Shown here in pieces: positions 11,170-22,339 of a DNA stretch of 64,000 bases. The translations under genes were made by a program, and so were the position numbers. The stretch's first letter is position 1, and each line of letters opens with the position of its first letter. The notes under the pieces were generated by a model. The model ran no database searches. It saw only the letters and a program-made list of their open reading frames with translations, and was not told the origin of the DNA. Location of the stretch: assembly GCF_022965805.1 (NCBI RefSeq), contig NW_027331273.1, forward strand, positions 62,001-126,000. The letters run 5' to 3'. The DNA comes from Primulina eburnea. Taxonomy: Eukaryota > Streptophyta > Magnoliopsida > Lamiales > Gesneriaceae.

Positions 11170-12425
11170 ACAGATCTAATATTACAACTCGTAGATCTAT
11201 AAAATGGGAAGAAATTAAATTTCCAGAAAACTGGATAGTTGAACAAGCTGTTCCTAGAAATCATATAATAAATAAAGATTTACAACAAGTTACACAAACT
11301 AATGAATGATCTGTTCAAATACAGTTCAATAATTAACAAAGAAGATTATTACCATCTTCTGTCTATGATAGATCAAGATCTAGACATTCTTTTATTTCAC
11401 ATCTAGATTATATGATGGATATACCACAAACTTCTAGAGTCTCTACTTCTCAGATAAGAGAAGATTTAGAATCCTCTGCACAAGATACAATAGAAAATTT
11501 AATCATAAATCAAAATAATATTGTTCATAAAAGTAATTTTCAAAAAGTTAAAGAAACTGATACAATTTCAGAAATAAATTTTAGTATTTGATGGATAGTA
11601 AATCAAAAATAGATTTTACTAAATGTTCTATAGCTAGAGCCAAGATAAATGCATAATTTTATCAAACCAAATGAGAATCTTTCAGAGATTGGTATTTTAG
11701 AAGTTTCTCTGAAGAAGAATTTGATTATATTGTTACACAATTTTATAAATATTGTGAAAACCAAAATAAATTAATTCATTTTGTTCCTTGGTTTTCTAAG
11801 ACATTTATTATAGATTATATTTCTATACTTGAAAGAAATTATAAACTTTCCTCAGGACAGATTCAAAAATCTGTTTATCCTCCTTAACAATATTTTATTA
11901 TAGAAAAAAAAATTTAAAATTTTACTGATTTTTCAAAATTATTTGATAATGATATGTTATAAATAACTGTTAAACATATCAATCAGATAATTGAAAAACA
12001 AAATTATACAAATTTATATCTTGCGATAATAGAAGAAGAAATAATTTCTTTCAAAGATCGTATTGATAAAATTATTTTAGCCATTAATCAAATTAAACCA
12101 GATGTTTATATACAATCTAAAGAAGAAACTAATATTGTTTCTATTGCAACTTCTTCTGTACAATCCCCTCCAGACATAAATCTTCTCTTTCTGATATAGA
12201 AAAATTATTATAAGAAAAATTTAAAAATCTTAATTTAAATACTCTTAGTGAAGAGTTTGAAAATATTAAGAATCATTCTGATGAAGAAATAAATAAATTT
12301 AAATGGGAAGATAAACCTATCCAAACCAAATATTATTATGATAGACCCACTCCATTGATGTAGATGAAATTCATAATTCAATTAAAATTGAAAATCAAAT
12401 TCAAATACAGAATTCAGTTTATTCA
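11170..12425 (+). pseudogene. Pararetrovirus copy 1, linker/coiled-coil part of the polyprotein, decayed
   Basis: Short translated stretches match copy 2 in order: a segment reading IKWEEIKFPENWIVEQA near 11198, a serine-rich segment near 11370-11480, and a heptad-like helical segment near 11990-12120 (DRIDKIILAINQIKPDV). At least six stops interrupt it. The role is unknown. In this position other caulimovirids have spacer or capsid-associated sequence. Confidence 0.55.
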
Positions 12426-12431
12426 TTAATA

Positions 12432-13140
12432 ATGACAATAATTGAACATTTTACTGGTAGATTTACTGGTAATGGTGAACAAATTCGTATTTTATTAAGT
12501 AATCTAAAATGTAAAAAACGTTTCGCTTCGCTACACTCAACCATAGGCTACACAAGCTTCGGTGCGGTACACGAAACACCAACCCAATCTCGACAAAGAA
12601 AACTCAAGTACAAGCAACTCACTTACTGATTTTAGATGGTATAAAGATAAATTTTTATCTCGTATATATGAAATACCAAACTGTAATAATAGTCTTTGAA
12701 AAGCCAAATTTATAGATGGTTTACCTTTTCTATTTGCTGAAAGATTTAAAAAAAAATTAAGAAAAGATGATATATATATTCCATATGAAAATTATACTTA
12801 TAGAAAATTAATAAGTACTTGTATTCAAGAGAGTTTAACTATCTGTAATGAATTAAAATTAAATAATCAAATTAAAAGACAGAATTTACTTGAGAACAAA
12901 CAATTAGGTAAATTTTGTGATCAATTTGGTATGGACCTACCTAATAAAGGTAAGAAGAAAACAATAGATAAAGACGAAAAACTTTCTAGAAAGAAAAAAC
13001 ATTTGTCTAAAAGGCAAAAATAGAAAAATAAGAAAAAAAAAGAAAGACGTGATTTACGAAAATCATAAAGATATAAAAACAAAAAAAATTAATAATTTGT
13101 AGAAAATGTAAAAAGTCAGGAAATTATGCTAATCAATGTT
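12432..13140 (+). pseudogene. Pararetrovirus copy 1 coat-protein core and zinc knuckle, broken
   Basis: The core begins with IIEHFTGRFTGNGEQIRILL and continues after a 105-bp insertion with FRWYKDKFLSRIYEIP and a basic region. A knuckle C-x2-C-x4-N-x4-C (CRKCKKSGNYANQC) ends it near 13135. The expected histidine of the CCHC nucleic-acid-binding motif is asparagine here. The frame is broken several times. The coat protein packages the viral DNA. Confidence 0.7.
12512..12617. other. About 105-bp foreign insert in the coat-protein region of copy 1
   Basis: Copy 2 runs directly from AATCTAAAATGTAAAA into TTTACTGATTTTAGATGG. Copy 1 has about 105 bp of more GC-rich sequence between the same two blocks. 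It has no terminal inverted repeat and no clear target duplication. Origin unknown. Confidence 0.7.
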
Positions 13141-14122
13141 GGGCTAAAAAAATTAATAATTTAGATATAGATGAAAATCTTAAAGAAACATTATTTAAAA
13201 TAATAATAGATTCAAATCAAGAGTCTAATAGTGAATCTGAGAATTTTTCAGAATCGTATAATTCATAAGAAATTCTAAATAAGGAATCAGATATTTCAGA
13301 TCTAGAAGAATGTAACAATTGTATACAAAGAAAATCTTACATAAATCATATAGAAAATAATAATGATAAAAATGATGATTATTATAAACTTATGTCTCAA
13401 TTTCAAGATTTAAACATAAATATTTTAACAAATAATAATATTTTTGAATTTCTTAAAATGATTAAGGATCCAATATTGAAATCTACAATTATTGATTAAA
13501 TGGAAAAAACTGATTCAACTAGCAATAATAATAATCTTGTTAAAGAAGAACAAGTATATTCTATGAAAGAAGTTAAAAATCTTTTACAGAAAAATTATAG
13601 TCAACAAAATCCAGTTACTATACAAGATTTAATTAAAGAAATAGAAAATCTTAAAGAAAAAATAAAAATTTTACAACAAAATAATAAAAATCTAAGTAAT
13701 CGAGTTTCTGTTATTGAAAATAACAAAGAAGACTTAGTTTCTGAAAGTTTTGATATACTTTATTAATTTCTGATTCTTATAAGAAAAATTTCATTGCTAT
13801 GATTGATAGTGGTGCGGATTTAAATGTTATACAGGAAGGATTAATTCCTACTAAATATTTTCATAAAACTACTCATTCTCTTTCTCATACCACAGGAGAA
13901 CATTTAGAAATAAATTATAAAAAAAAACATATATTTGCAAAGATAAAAGCTGTATTCAAACCAGTTTTTTATTAGCAAAAGATATTTCTAGCCAACTTAT
14001 ACTTGGACTTCGTTTCATATATCAAATTTATCCTTTAACTTATGTTGAGAAACATGTATTATAGGAACTTTTCAAGGTAATCTTATTTCCTTTCAGTTTA
14101 TAACTAAACATGTTCATAGATT
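13141..14122 (+). pseudogene. Pararetrovirus copy 1 acidic/coiled-coil segment and aspartic protease
   Basis: After the zinc knuckle come acidic, serine-rich sequence, a stop at 13498, an 88-codon coiled-coil segment (13500-13766), then the protease. The catalytic motif DSGAD is intact near 13807 and is followed by LIPTKYF, as in related caulimovirids. In the virus this protease processes the polyprotein. About 30 codons present in copy 2 are missing just before the protease. The frame breaks near 13920 and 13970, and the 4-kb LTR element splits the gene at 14123. Confidence 0.75.
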
Positions 14123-15611
14123 TGTTGGAACTTTTCAAGTTTGCAATCTTGATTTTGATGATAACAAAACTTGTTATTTTGTGTTACTAATAATCTACCT
14201 TAGTGTGCAGTAGCAAGGATCATTCATGATCTGTTTACATAGAAAGCTGTAGACCTAACTAATCGCACAAACTGAATCGGTCTACCTGATTACGTCAATT
14301 GAGCAGTCCAGTTGATAGGTGGTTCAGCAGGAGAACCTCAGAAGCCTGGCCAGCCGAATGAGTGTTCAACTGATGAAGAAACCCAGCTGATTAGTTCAAC
14401 TGAACGAGAGTGAAATCAGTTCAACTGACGAGTCAACTGATTTCACCAGCTCAACTGAAAATCAGTCCAGCTGACTAGTTCGAAACATCAGTCAGATTCT
14501 TTCAGTTGTAGATAAAGACAAACTCTTTAAGTGGATTCCAGCTATGCATGAAGGTACAAAGCCATTGTCCAGTCAAATGACAATAATGGAAGTTACATCA
14601 GAGCATTAAAGACAAAACGTTTCAGAAGGACAGCCGAAAAGTCGAGACACAAAGTCCAACAAACGAATTCAAGATGCAACAGATATAATAAATGAATCTC
14701 ACTGTACGATCAGTTTTTTCGCCTATATAGAGAGAAGATAAGTGAAGACTCAATAAGCACAACAAGAAGAAGCTGAAAGAAAAATAATGATATTCAAAAC
14801 AAAAAGCTTCTTCAAGAGAGAAAAGGAAGGGCACGCACATTGCACATCAGCTTTCAGAATTCCAGAGGGACATCTTAACGTGTTATCTGCTTAGATTATA
14901 AGTCATTTTCCCTCAGTGTGTGAGAACATATTTGTTCAGTTCTCACACACAAATTCTCTCAACCACTCAAACACAGTCTTGCACAAAGACATTAAACTTG
15001 TGTATACAGTCTTTGACACATAGAAGTTAAAGAAATGTTGGCTGGAAGGTGCTGCCTTCAACCGTAGCTAGGAGTTCAGTTAGGCAGTAGTGTAAGTCTT
15101 CGACACATAGATGTTAAAGAAGTGTTGGCTGGAAGGTGCTGCCTTCAGCCGTAGCTAGGAGTTCAGTTAGGCAGTAGTGTGAGTCCTAGCTGAGTGGGTT
15201 TCTACAAAGACTTGTATAAATCAAAGTCTTCTAGTGGATCCTACCCGATGTGGTAGAAGGGGTGACGTAAGAGCAGTTGAAGTCTCCGAACATCCATAAA
15301 CATATCTTGTGTATTTAACTGATTAACTGTTGTTCAAACTGTTTGGATCAGTTGGAAGTCACCATAACTGAACTGATGAATGCAAAAACCAATCTACCTT
15401 TTTTTGATTATTCAGTTTACATAAGTTAAAATGTTTTCTAATTTAACAGTTTTCTTCACGAAAGATTACTTCGAGTATCTTCCGCTTGGTTTTAACCAAA
15501 CTCGATTTAATTAATCGGTGTTAATATTATTAGAACACGAGCTATTGCAGCTCATTGGAGAATATAGTGTACGAAATGTCTTCGAAGGCACTAGCACACT
15601 CGGTCCTTTGA
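14123..15611 (+). repeat. 5' LTR of the non-autonomous element
   Basis: It starts TGTTGGAACTTTTCAAG and ends near CACTCGGTCCTTTGA. It carries a tandem duplication of 87 bp (15009-15182) absent from the 3' LTR. Confidence 0.8.
15009..15182 (+). repeat. 87-bp tandem duplication in the 5' LTR
   Basis: GTCTTTGACACATAG at 15009 and GTCTTCGACACATAG at 15096 begin two near-identical units ending in TTAGGCAGTAGTGT. The 3' LTR has one unit. Confidence 0.9.
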
Positions 15612-15612
15612 T

Positions 15613-15624
15613 TGGTATCAGAGC
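15613..15624 (+). other. tRNA-iMet primer binding site
   Basis: TGGTATCAGAGC lies right after the 5' LTR. It is complementary to the 3' end of initiator tRNA-Met. Confidence 0.85.
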
Positions 15625-16694
15625 AGGTTGTTCTAAAAAGAACATTTGAAGAAAACTGTGTTTTAAATTTTTTTACTTTAAATAGTGTTAAAAGCTATTT
15701 AAAAGTATTTCATACTATTTTCAAAACTATTTGAAATTATTTATATGTCACTCTTTGGTAAAGAGTTGAGAAGATTGGTTCTGCAACTATCGTTGTGGCC
15801 ACTTCTCTAGATTCTTTGTTTTGGGGTTTTAATCAGGCTGCAGGGACTGAGAATCATCTGCAAAGATGCACAACTAAATTGATCATTGAAAAAGTTTTCA
15901 GTTGCAAGCCTACCAGGTCAGCTGTTCTTCAGACGAAACTCATCCATTCTGGGACTTTGGTTGATTAAATCACGAGCTGTATTCCAGTTGAGCCTAGTCA
16001 GAGGCTGCTCGACCAATTAGTTTGCAAAGAAGTCAAGTTCAAGCAGTTTAACTCGTTTCTCTAGTAAATTGAAATCACAACCGATGCAGCATTTCAAGAA
16101 GTTAAGCGACCGGTTGATGGTATATAGACAGTTCTGTCGCATAAACCAACTGATATCTGATGTTGTTTAAAATATGCTACTGTTGTAGTAATTTTTCTTG
16201 TTCAAACGATGTATGCACTCAGATGAAACACAAGGAAATTTGTTTAAATAAACATTATGTTTATTAAGCTGTGTTTCATTGTGACTGAATGGATACTTCC
16301 AGACTTATTTTCTACATTTCTTAACTGATTATAACCTCTGAATGAATGATTATATAAATATCTTTCAAATAAGGGTATTTAAATTCAGTTTCTGATGGGG
16401 AGTTCTTTGTTTTTCTCTCTAACTGAAATTATTGTCAATCGGTTTTAAAAATTCAGTTGTTGAGAAAACTCTTTACTTTTCTTATCAACGGAAAAGAAGT
16501 TTTCTCAACTCTGGTTATCCCTCTTAAAAGTTTTTCAATTCAGTTTTAAAGGGGGAATTTTTCTTTGTTTTCAAAACTTCTTTAAATTCAGTTATAAAGG
16601 GGGAGCTTTTAACGATGTTTGAATGTACTAACCATTGAACTGAATATATTGCGCTTAATTGCTCAAGTTTTTCTAATCATCAAATAGGGGAGAT
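15625..16694 (+). other. Internal non-coding domain with several polypurine tracts
   Basis: No open frame of note. Purine tracts of the form GATGGGGAGTT, AAAGGGGGAATT, AAAGGGGGAGC and AAATAGGGGAGAT occur near 16394, 16549, 16598 and 16683. The last adjoins the 3' LTR. Multiple tracts are a known Sirevirus trait. Confidence 0.65.
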
Positions 16695-18109
16695 TTTTGG
16701 AACTTTTCAAGTTCGCAATCTTGATTTTGATGATAACAAAACTTCTTAATTTATGTTAATAATAATCTACCTTAGTGTGCAGTAGCAAGGATCATTCACG
16801 AGCTGTTTACATCGCAAGCTGTAGACCTAACTAATCGCACAAACTGAATCGGTCTAACTGATTACGTCAATTGAGCAGTCCAGTTGATTGTCCAGTTGAT
16901 AGGTGGTTCAGCAGGAGAACCTCAGATGCCTGGCCAGCTGAAGAAGTGTTCAAATGATGAAGAAACCTAGCTGATCAGTTCAACTGAACGAGAGTGAAAT
17001 CAGTTCAACTGACGAGTCAACTGATTTCACCAGCCCAACTGAAAATCAGTTCAGCTGACCACTTCGAAGCATCAGTCAGAATCTTTCAGTTGTAGATAAA
17101 GACAAACAATTTAAGTGGATTCCAGCTATGCATGAAGGTACAAAACCATTGTCCAGTCAAATGACAATAATTGACGTTGCATCAGAGCATTAAAGACAAA
17201 ACGTTTCAGAAGGGCAGTCGAAAAGTCGAGACACAAAGTCTAAGAAACAAATTCAAGATGCAACAGATACAATAAATGAATCTCACTGTACGATCATTTT
17301 TTCCGCCTATATAAAGAGAAGATCAGTGAAGACTCAATAAGCACAACAAGAAGAAGCTGAAAGTAAAAGAACAATATTCAAAACAAAAAGCTTCTTCAAG
17401 AGAGAAAATAAAGGACACATACATTGAACATCAGCTTTCAGAAGCCCAGATGGACATCTTAACGTGTTATCTGCTTAGATTATAAGTCATTTTCCCTTAG
17501 TGTGTGAGAACATATTTGTTCAGTTCTCACACACAAATTCTCTCAACCACTCAAACACAATCTTGCACAAAGACGTTAAACTTGTATATGTAGTTTTTGA
17601 GACATAGACGTTAAAGAAAATGTTGGCTGGAAGATACTGCCTTCAGCCATAGCTAAGAGTTTAGTTAGGTAGTAGTGTAAGTCCTAGCTAAGTGGGTTTG
17701 TCAAAGAGTTGTATAAATCAAAGTCTTCTAGTGGATCCTACCCGAGGTCGTAGAAGGGGTGACGTAGGAGCAGTTGAAGTCTCCGAACATCCATAAACAT
17801 ATCTTGTGTATTTAACTGATTAACTGTATTTTTCAAACTGTTTGGATCAATTGAAAGTCACCATAACTGAACTGATGAATGAAAAAAACAATTTACTCTT
17901 TTTCGATTATTCAGTTTACATAAGTTAAAATGTTTTCTAATTTAGCAGTTTTCTTCACGAAGGATTACTTCGAGTTTCTTCCGCTTGATTTTAACCAAAC
18001 TCGATTTAATTAATCGGTGTTAATATTATTAGAACACGAGCTATTGCAGCTCATTGGAGAATATAGTGTACGAATTGTCTTTGAAGACACTAGCACCCTC
18101 GATCCTTCA
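16695..18109 (+). repeat. 3' LTR of the non-autonomous element
   Basis: Aligns with the 5' LTR from TGGAACTTTTCAAG to the end ATCCTTCA. The first bases have mutated (TTTT for TGTT). Confidence 0.85.
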
Positions 18110-19260
18110 ATTTTAAATGAATTACAAGAAACTATTGAAAGAAAAACTTTTGAAGTAAAAATTCTTTAAAAAAAGAAGTAAAAATTCTAACTATAGATGA
18201 TAAATTACAAAATCATAAATTACAGGAAAAAATTTAAATTATTTATAATAAATTTTAATTGGAAATATGTAATGATCTTCCAAATGCTTTTTGGAATAGT
18301 AAGAAGCATATTATTTCTCTTCCATATGAAGAGAATTTTAATGAAAATAATATTCCTAACAAGGTTCGTCCTTGTCAAATGAATTCTGAATATTTAGAAT
18401 TATGTAAGAACAAAATTCATTCATTACTAGAAAAGGTTTAATAAAACCTTCTCAATCTCCTTGGGCATGTACTGCTTTTTATGTTAATAAAAATTCTGAG
18501 CAGGAAAGAGGATTTCCTAGATAAGTAATAAATTATAAACCCATTAATAAGGTTTTAAAATGGATTAGACATCCTATTCCTGATAAAAGATTTATTAGAT
18601 AGACTTGTACATGCTAGTATATTTTCAAAATTTGATTTAAAATCAAGATTTTGGTAGATTCAATAAAAGAATATGATAGATATAAAACTGCTTATAATGT
18701 TCCAATAAGACATTTTGAATGAACAGTAATGTCATTTGGTTTAAAAAATGCCCCTTCATAATTTCAACAAATTATGAATGATATTTTTTTTATAATTACA
18801 AAAATTTTATAATTGTTTATATTGATGATATTTTAGTATTTTCAAATGATATTTAAACACCATTTTAAACATTTAGATATGTTTGAAAATAATGTTATTC
18901 AAAATGGCCTTGTCATATTAAAATCTAAAATGATTTTGTTCCAAACTAATATTAGATTTCTTGGTCATATGATTGAAAAAGGAAAGTCATTCCTATACAA
19001 AGAAGTGTAGAATTTGGTTCACAATTTCCTGATATTATAACTGATGAAACTCAGTTACAAAGATTTTTAGGAAGTTTAAATTATATTTCTACTTATATAA
19101 AAAATTTAACCAATGATTCTGCTATCATATATGATAGATTAAAGAAAAAAAATCATTTACCATGGTCTGAAAAACATACAGAAGCTGTTAAAAATATTAA
19201 ACAAAAGGTTAAAAATCTTCCTTGTCTTATGCTTGTAAATCCTCAATGGGATAAAATTGT
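18110..19260 (+). pseudogene. Pararetrovirus copy 1 reverse transcriptase, broken
   Basis: Matches copy 2 across the RT: EICNDLPNAFW near 18262, RPCQMNSEYLELC near 18369, and the catalytic YIDDILVFS box near 18820 with both aspartates kept. A shared ERG-x-P-R block has mutated (ERGFPR followed by a stop). More than five stops or frameshifts break the frame. The living enzyme copies viral RNA into DNA using the tRNA primer. Confidence 0.8.
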
Positions 19261-19650
19261 TGAAACAGATGCTTCTGATATAGGTTTTGGAGGGATTCTA
19301 AAGAAAATAGACCCCAAAACAAAATAAGAATATCCTATTCGATTTTATTCTTGAAAATAGAATAATGCCCAGAAAAATTATTCCACAGTAGCAAAAGAAA
19401 TTTTGGCTATTGTGAGATGTATTTTAAAATTCCAAGATGATTTATATAATCAAAAATTTATTATAAAAACTGATTGCAAATCTGCAAAATTTATGTTTAT
19501 GAAAGATTTTAAACATGATGTTTCTAAACAAATGTTTGCAAGATGGCAGACTCATTTACCTCCTTTTGATTTTGAAATTATTTATAAAAAAAGGTGAAGA
19601 TAGTCACTTACCAGATTTCTTAAATAGAGAGTATTTATCTTAATTTTGTT
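19261..19650 (+). pseudogene. Pararetrovirus copy 1 RNase H
   Basis: TDASDIGFGG, AKEILAIV and TDCKSAKF supply the acidic residues of the active site in order, followed by FARWQTHLPPFDFEI. Stops occur near 19325 and 19355 and a frameshift near 19595. This domain degrades the RNA strand after reverse transcription. Confidence 0.8.
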
Positions 19651-19660
19651 ATTTACAGAT

Positions 19661-20914
19661 ATGAATTCTCGAGGATGAGGAGATTCCTTTTATAGAGGAA
19701 GAGGTGGTAGGGGAAAACCCTCTAATATTATTGCCCAGCATGATAAAAAAGGCTAATAGCCCATAACGTATCTAGTTTATCAGCCAGTAATACTGAGCAA
19801 AATGAGTTATACAATGAATTTCAAGAATTCTTGAAACAAAAACAGAGAAATAATACATATTTTCAGTCTCAAGCATCATATGCTAATCATTAAAGATGAT
19901 GAAGGTGATTAAGTTCTTTATATAGAAACAAAATTTCGTGAATTAATTCTTCTCATAGAAGAAAACATATTCAATGGTAAAAAACTTCATGAACTATCAT
20001 TGAGAGATATTTGACCAATACATCATATGGATATGATTCTTATAAACAAAGAGGATTTTATGAAAATATTCTATTATCAACAAAAAGTGTTGAAATAACT
20101 CACTTTTATAGTAATAATCAGCAGAAAAGAAGTTATAACTTCTCAAAGTTTATTATCAAAAAGATTATATCTATTGAAGAATGAGGTATATCTCCATTAG
20201 TTGAAAAAGAGTTTTATTCTCAAAGCCATCAAATGAGTTTTAAATTCATTTTTTGGGACTATGTTGAGAGTTTTAATAAAACTCTATTTTATTAAATGAG
20301 AAAAAAAACATACATGGTTTTAAAAAATCTGTGAAAATGTTTTCCATTACCCAATTTCAAATTGGTTTTTCATATGGTGGAAAATATTTGGTCAATCATC
20401 AAAAAATTTACCAGAAGCATTTATAAAACCAATGAATACTTGGTTAAATGTTTCTCTATGTATTAAAAAATCATTTCTGAATATTGGATTGACGGAAAGA
20501 CTTTATGTCTATTTTTTTAATGGAATTTGGAATTCCATGGATCTGGAGATGACAACCAGAATTCGGTTACAGTGATGAAGACATTCCTTGCCTATGGAGA
20601 GTCAGTTCAAAAACTTTTGGGACAAATTGTTAAGAGATGATCCAGATACTGACAAGCCTTATGGTTATGAAACTCTTCAAAAGATGGAGGAGAAAATTTC
20701 TTTATACCAGAAAGATTTTAATAATAAACAAGAAAAAGAGAAAGATTTTATGAGTCCGTTTAAGATTCTGACTCAGAAATATTCTGAGGTTTATTCAAAA
20801 GAAAAAATGATTAAAGTATACATTGATGAAATGAAGAAGGATATTTATAAGAACATTGGATGTTCTGACTCCAAATTGGACAAATCAATGGCTTCCGAAT
20901 CAAGCGAGAATTAA
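19661..20914 (+). pseudogene. Pararetrovirus copy 1 downstream ORF (function unknown)
   Basis: An ATG follows the RNase H stop by a few dozen bases. The N-terminus is RG-rich (FYRGRGGRGKPS, like RGG RNA-binding tails). Then comes a conserved central region shared with copy 2 (motifs such as SYNFSKFI and IPWIW), and a lysine/glutamate-rich, probably helical C-terminal 108 codons (20588-20914). Florendoviruses carry a second ORF of unknown function here. Some other genera have a translation transactivator in the same place. No identity is claimed. Several stops interrupt the first two thirds. Confidence 0.6.
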
Positions 20915-21182
20915 TTTTTTCTTCTTATGCAAATGAAAGATGCACAAGACCTAGAGGAAGATATTCCTAATTTTTCTCATATGAGTGATATTTTGAAAAT
21001 TTTAAAAATTCTATAAAGGATAATATTAAAGATGATTAAGATATTGATCATTAATAAAGTTGGTGGAATATCACTGTAGACTTTTTTGACTTTTGTAACC
21101 ATGTTACTATTTGCTTTAATAAAGCATTGCACTGTTTATAATTTTATTTGGAATTCGGGGTTTGATGTCCGGCTTTTCTTTC

Positions 21183-21190
21183 TATAAATA
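21183..21190 (+). promoter_or_regulatory. TATA box of pararetrovirus copy 1
   Basis: TATAAATA lies about 270 bp after the last ORF in the region where caulimovirids keep their single pregenomic promoter. A matching region lies in copy 2. Confidence 0.6.
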
Positions 21191-21268
21191 GATAATTCTG
21201 TGTTCTTAGAAGAACAAGGTCGAGTTTGCTCCCCTCTTTTCTCTCTTTTTAAACAACCCTTCTAAATC

Positions 21269-21274
21269 AATAAA
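21269..21274 (+). terminator. Poly(A) signal of pararetrovirus copy 1
   Basis: AATAAA about 80 bp after the TATA box, conserved in copy 2 with flanking ATCAATAAAAGCTTCAAG. Caulimovirids use such a signal for terminally redundant RNA. Confidence 0.55.
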
Positions 21275-21366
21275 AGCTTCAAGTTTGCTGATTACAACTT
21301 TGTAAATTTATAATATTGTTTTTATTTTTTGTTTTTCTTTACTATTTTAAATTTATATTTCATAAA

Positions 21367-21387
21367 TTAGCCTGAATGACAGGCTAA
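21367..21387. other. 8-bp stem hairpin conserved in both virus copies
   Basis: TTAGCCTG-AATGA-CAGGCTAA. The same hairpin occurs at 23518-23538. In copy 1 the PIF/Harbinger-type element is inserted immediately after its final TAA. Confidence 0.7.
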
Positions 21388-22336
21388 GGGGGGTGTATTC
21401 AATCTAAACTTTTAATGACTTTTATGGAATTTTAAAATCTAGAGGTATTCAATCTAAACTTTTAATGACTCTATATATGTTTAGTGGTATTCAATATAGA
21501 TTTTGGTAGAGTTTTAAAAAGTCATGTGGTATTCAAACTTGACTTTTTAAAACTCTACAAAAGTCAAGAGGTATCCAAAAAATCCATAGATTTTCAAGGA
21601 TTCTTATTTTATTATTCATGTACAAACCTTGAAGCCTTATGTACAATTGCAGAAAATCTAAAATATTCTTCCACCTATACCAAAGATTTTGATGGACTTT
21701 TTTTTAAAAAAAAATACGCTATCTCTCTTCTATCTCAAGCCATCTCTAGGGTTCTTCTCTCTCTCAAAATTTCTTCTATTCAAAGGTATGATTGGTCAAT
21801 CTTGAATTTATTATATTGCCAATATTTATGTGTAAAAATAGATAAATTGTTGTTTTTTTCTTGAATCATTATGATTATTGTATTTCATAAATTGTTCATT
21901 TTAATAAAATTTTATTATGAACTTATAATTGTTCATTAATATGTTGAATTGACATAAAGAATTGAAATTTTGATTTCAATAAATTGGATAGTTCATTTGT
22001 CGTTTTTCACAAATTAAATTTATTTAACCTTTAAATAAGTAAAATTTATTTACATTTTCATAAATAAAAAAAAATTTAAAATTTAATAGGTTATACATGT
22101 CCAATAATTATTTAAAAGAAATTAATAAAAAAATAAATCACAATTATAAAAGTTTACAAAAGTTTACAAAAGTCTACAAAAATCTTGAAAAAAAAGTCTA
22201 TAAAAGTCTATGAAATTTGTTTTACAATTCCATGAGATTCTATAAAAATCAATCAAAATCCACCAACTCCACAAAAGTCCACCTTTTAAAAAAAGTCATT
22301 AAAAGTCATTAAAAGTTTAGATTGAATACACCCCTG
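21388..22336. mobile_element. PIF/Harbinger-type non-autonomous transposon
   Basis: The ends match as an inverted repeat of more than 30 bp (GGGGTGTATTCAATCTAAAC on both strands). They are flanked by TAA (21385-21387 and 22337-22339), the 3-bp target of PIF/Harbinger and Tourist elements. Copy 2 lacks the element at the same hairpin. Subterminal repeats of GGTATTCAAT and AAAAGTCATTAAAAGT lie inside both ends. A CT-rich leader followed by AAAGGTATGATTGG near 21720-21800 looks like the 5' UTR and splice donor of a lost transposase gene. The 126-codon frame at 21484-21864 lies within repeats and is not credited. Confidence 0.75.
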
Positions 22337-22339
22337 TAA

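Larger units (their letters stand above)
14123..18109 (+). mobile_element. Non-autonomous Sirevirus-like LTR retrotransposon
   Basis: Long direct repeats (14123-15611 and 16695-18109) enclose only about 1.1 kb without any long frame. A tRNA-iMet primer site follows the left LTR and a polypurine tract precedes the right one, so the element reads on the plus strand. It splits the pararetrovirus protease/RT: the sequence resumes at 18110 with ATTTTAAATGAATTAC, exactly as in uninterrupted copy 2. The target duplication appears to be ATTTG/ATTTT, imperfect because of mutation at the left edge. By eye the LTRs are about 94% identical, making this older than the other retroelements. Several polypurine tracts near its 3' end and the primer site suggest derivation from a Sirevirus. 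Confidence 0.85.
10330..21387 (+). mobile_element. Endogenous pararetrovirus copy 1 (Caulimoviridae), decayed and interrupted
   Basis: The order on the plus strand is movement protein, coat-protein region with zinc knuckle, aspartic protease, reverse transcriptase, RNase H, a downstream ORF, then a TATA/poly(A) region. This is the order expected of petuvirus-, florendovirus- or solendovirus-like caulimovirids. The virus genus cannot be settled by eye. The 5' end is truncated inside the movement protein at the Tekay fragment, so the primer binding site is absent. Stops and frameshifts occur in every gene. Three elements interrupt it: a TRIM (10350-10699), a 4-kb LTR element (14123-18109) and a PIF/Harbinger-type element at its 3' edge. 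It is the plus-strand partner of copy 2 in an inverted pair. Confidence 0.85.

Noticed and set aside
21484..21864. 126-codon frame as a gene
   Set aside because: It lies in the subterminal repeats of a non-autonomous PIF/Harbinger-type element and shows low-complexity sequence.
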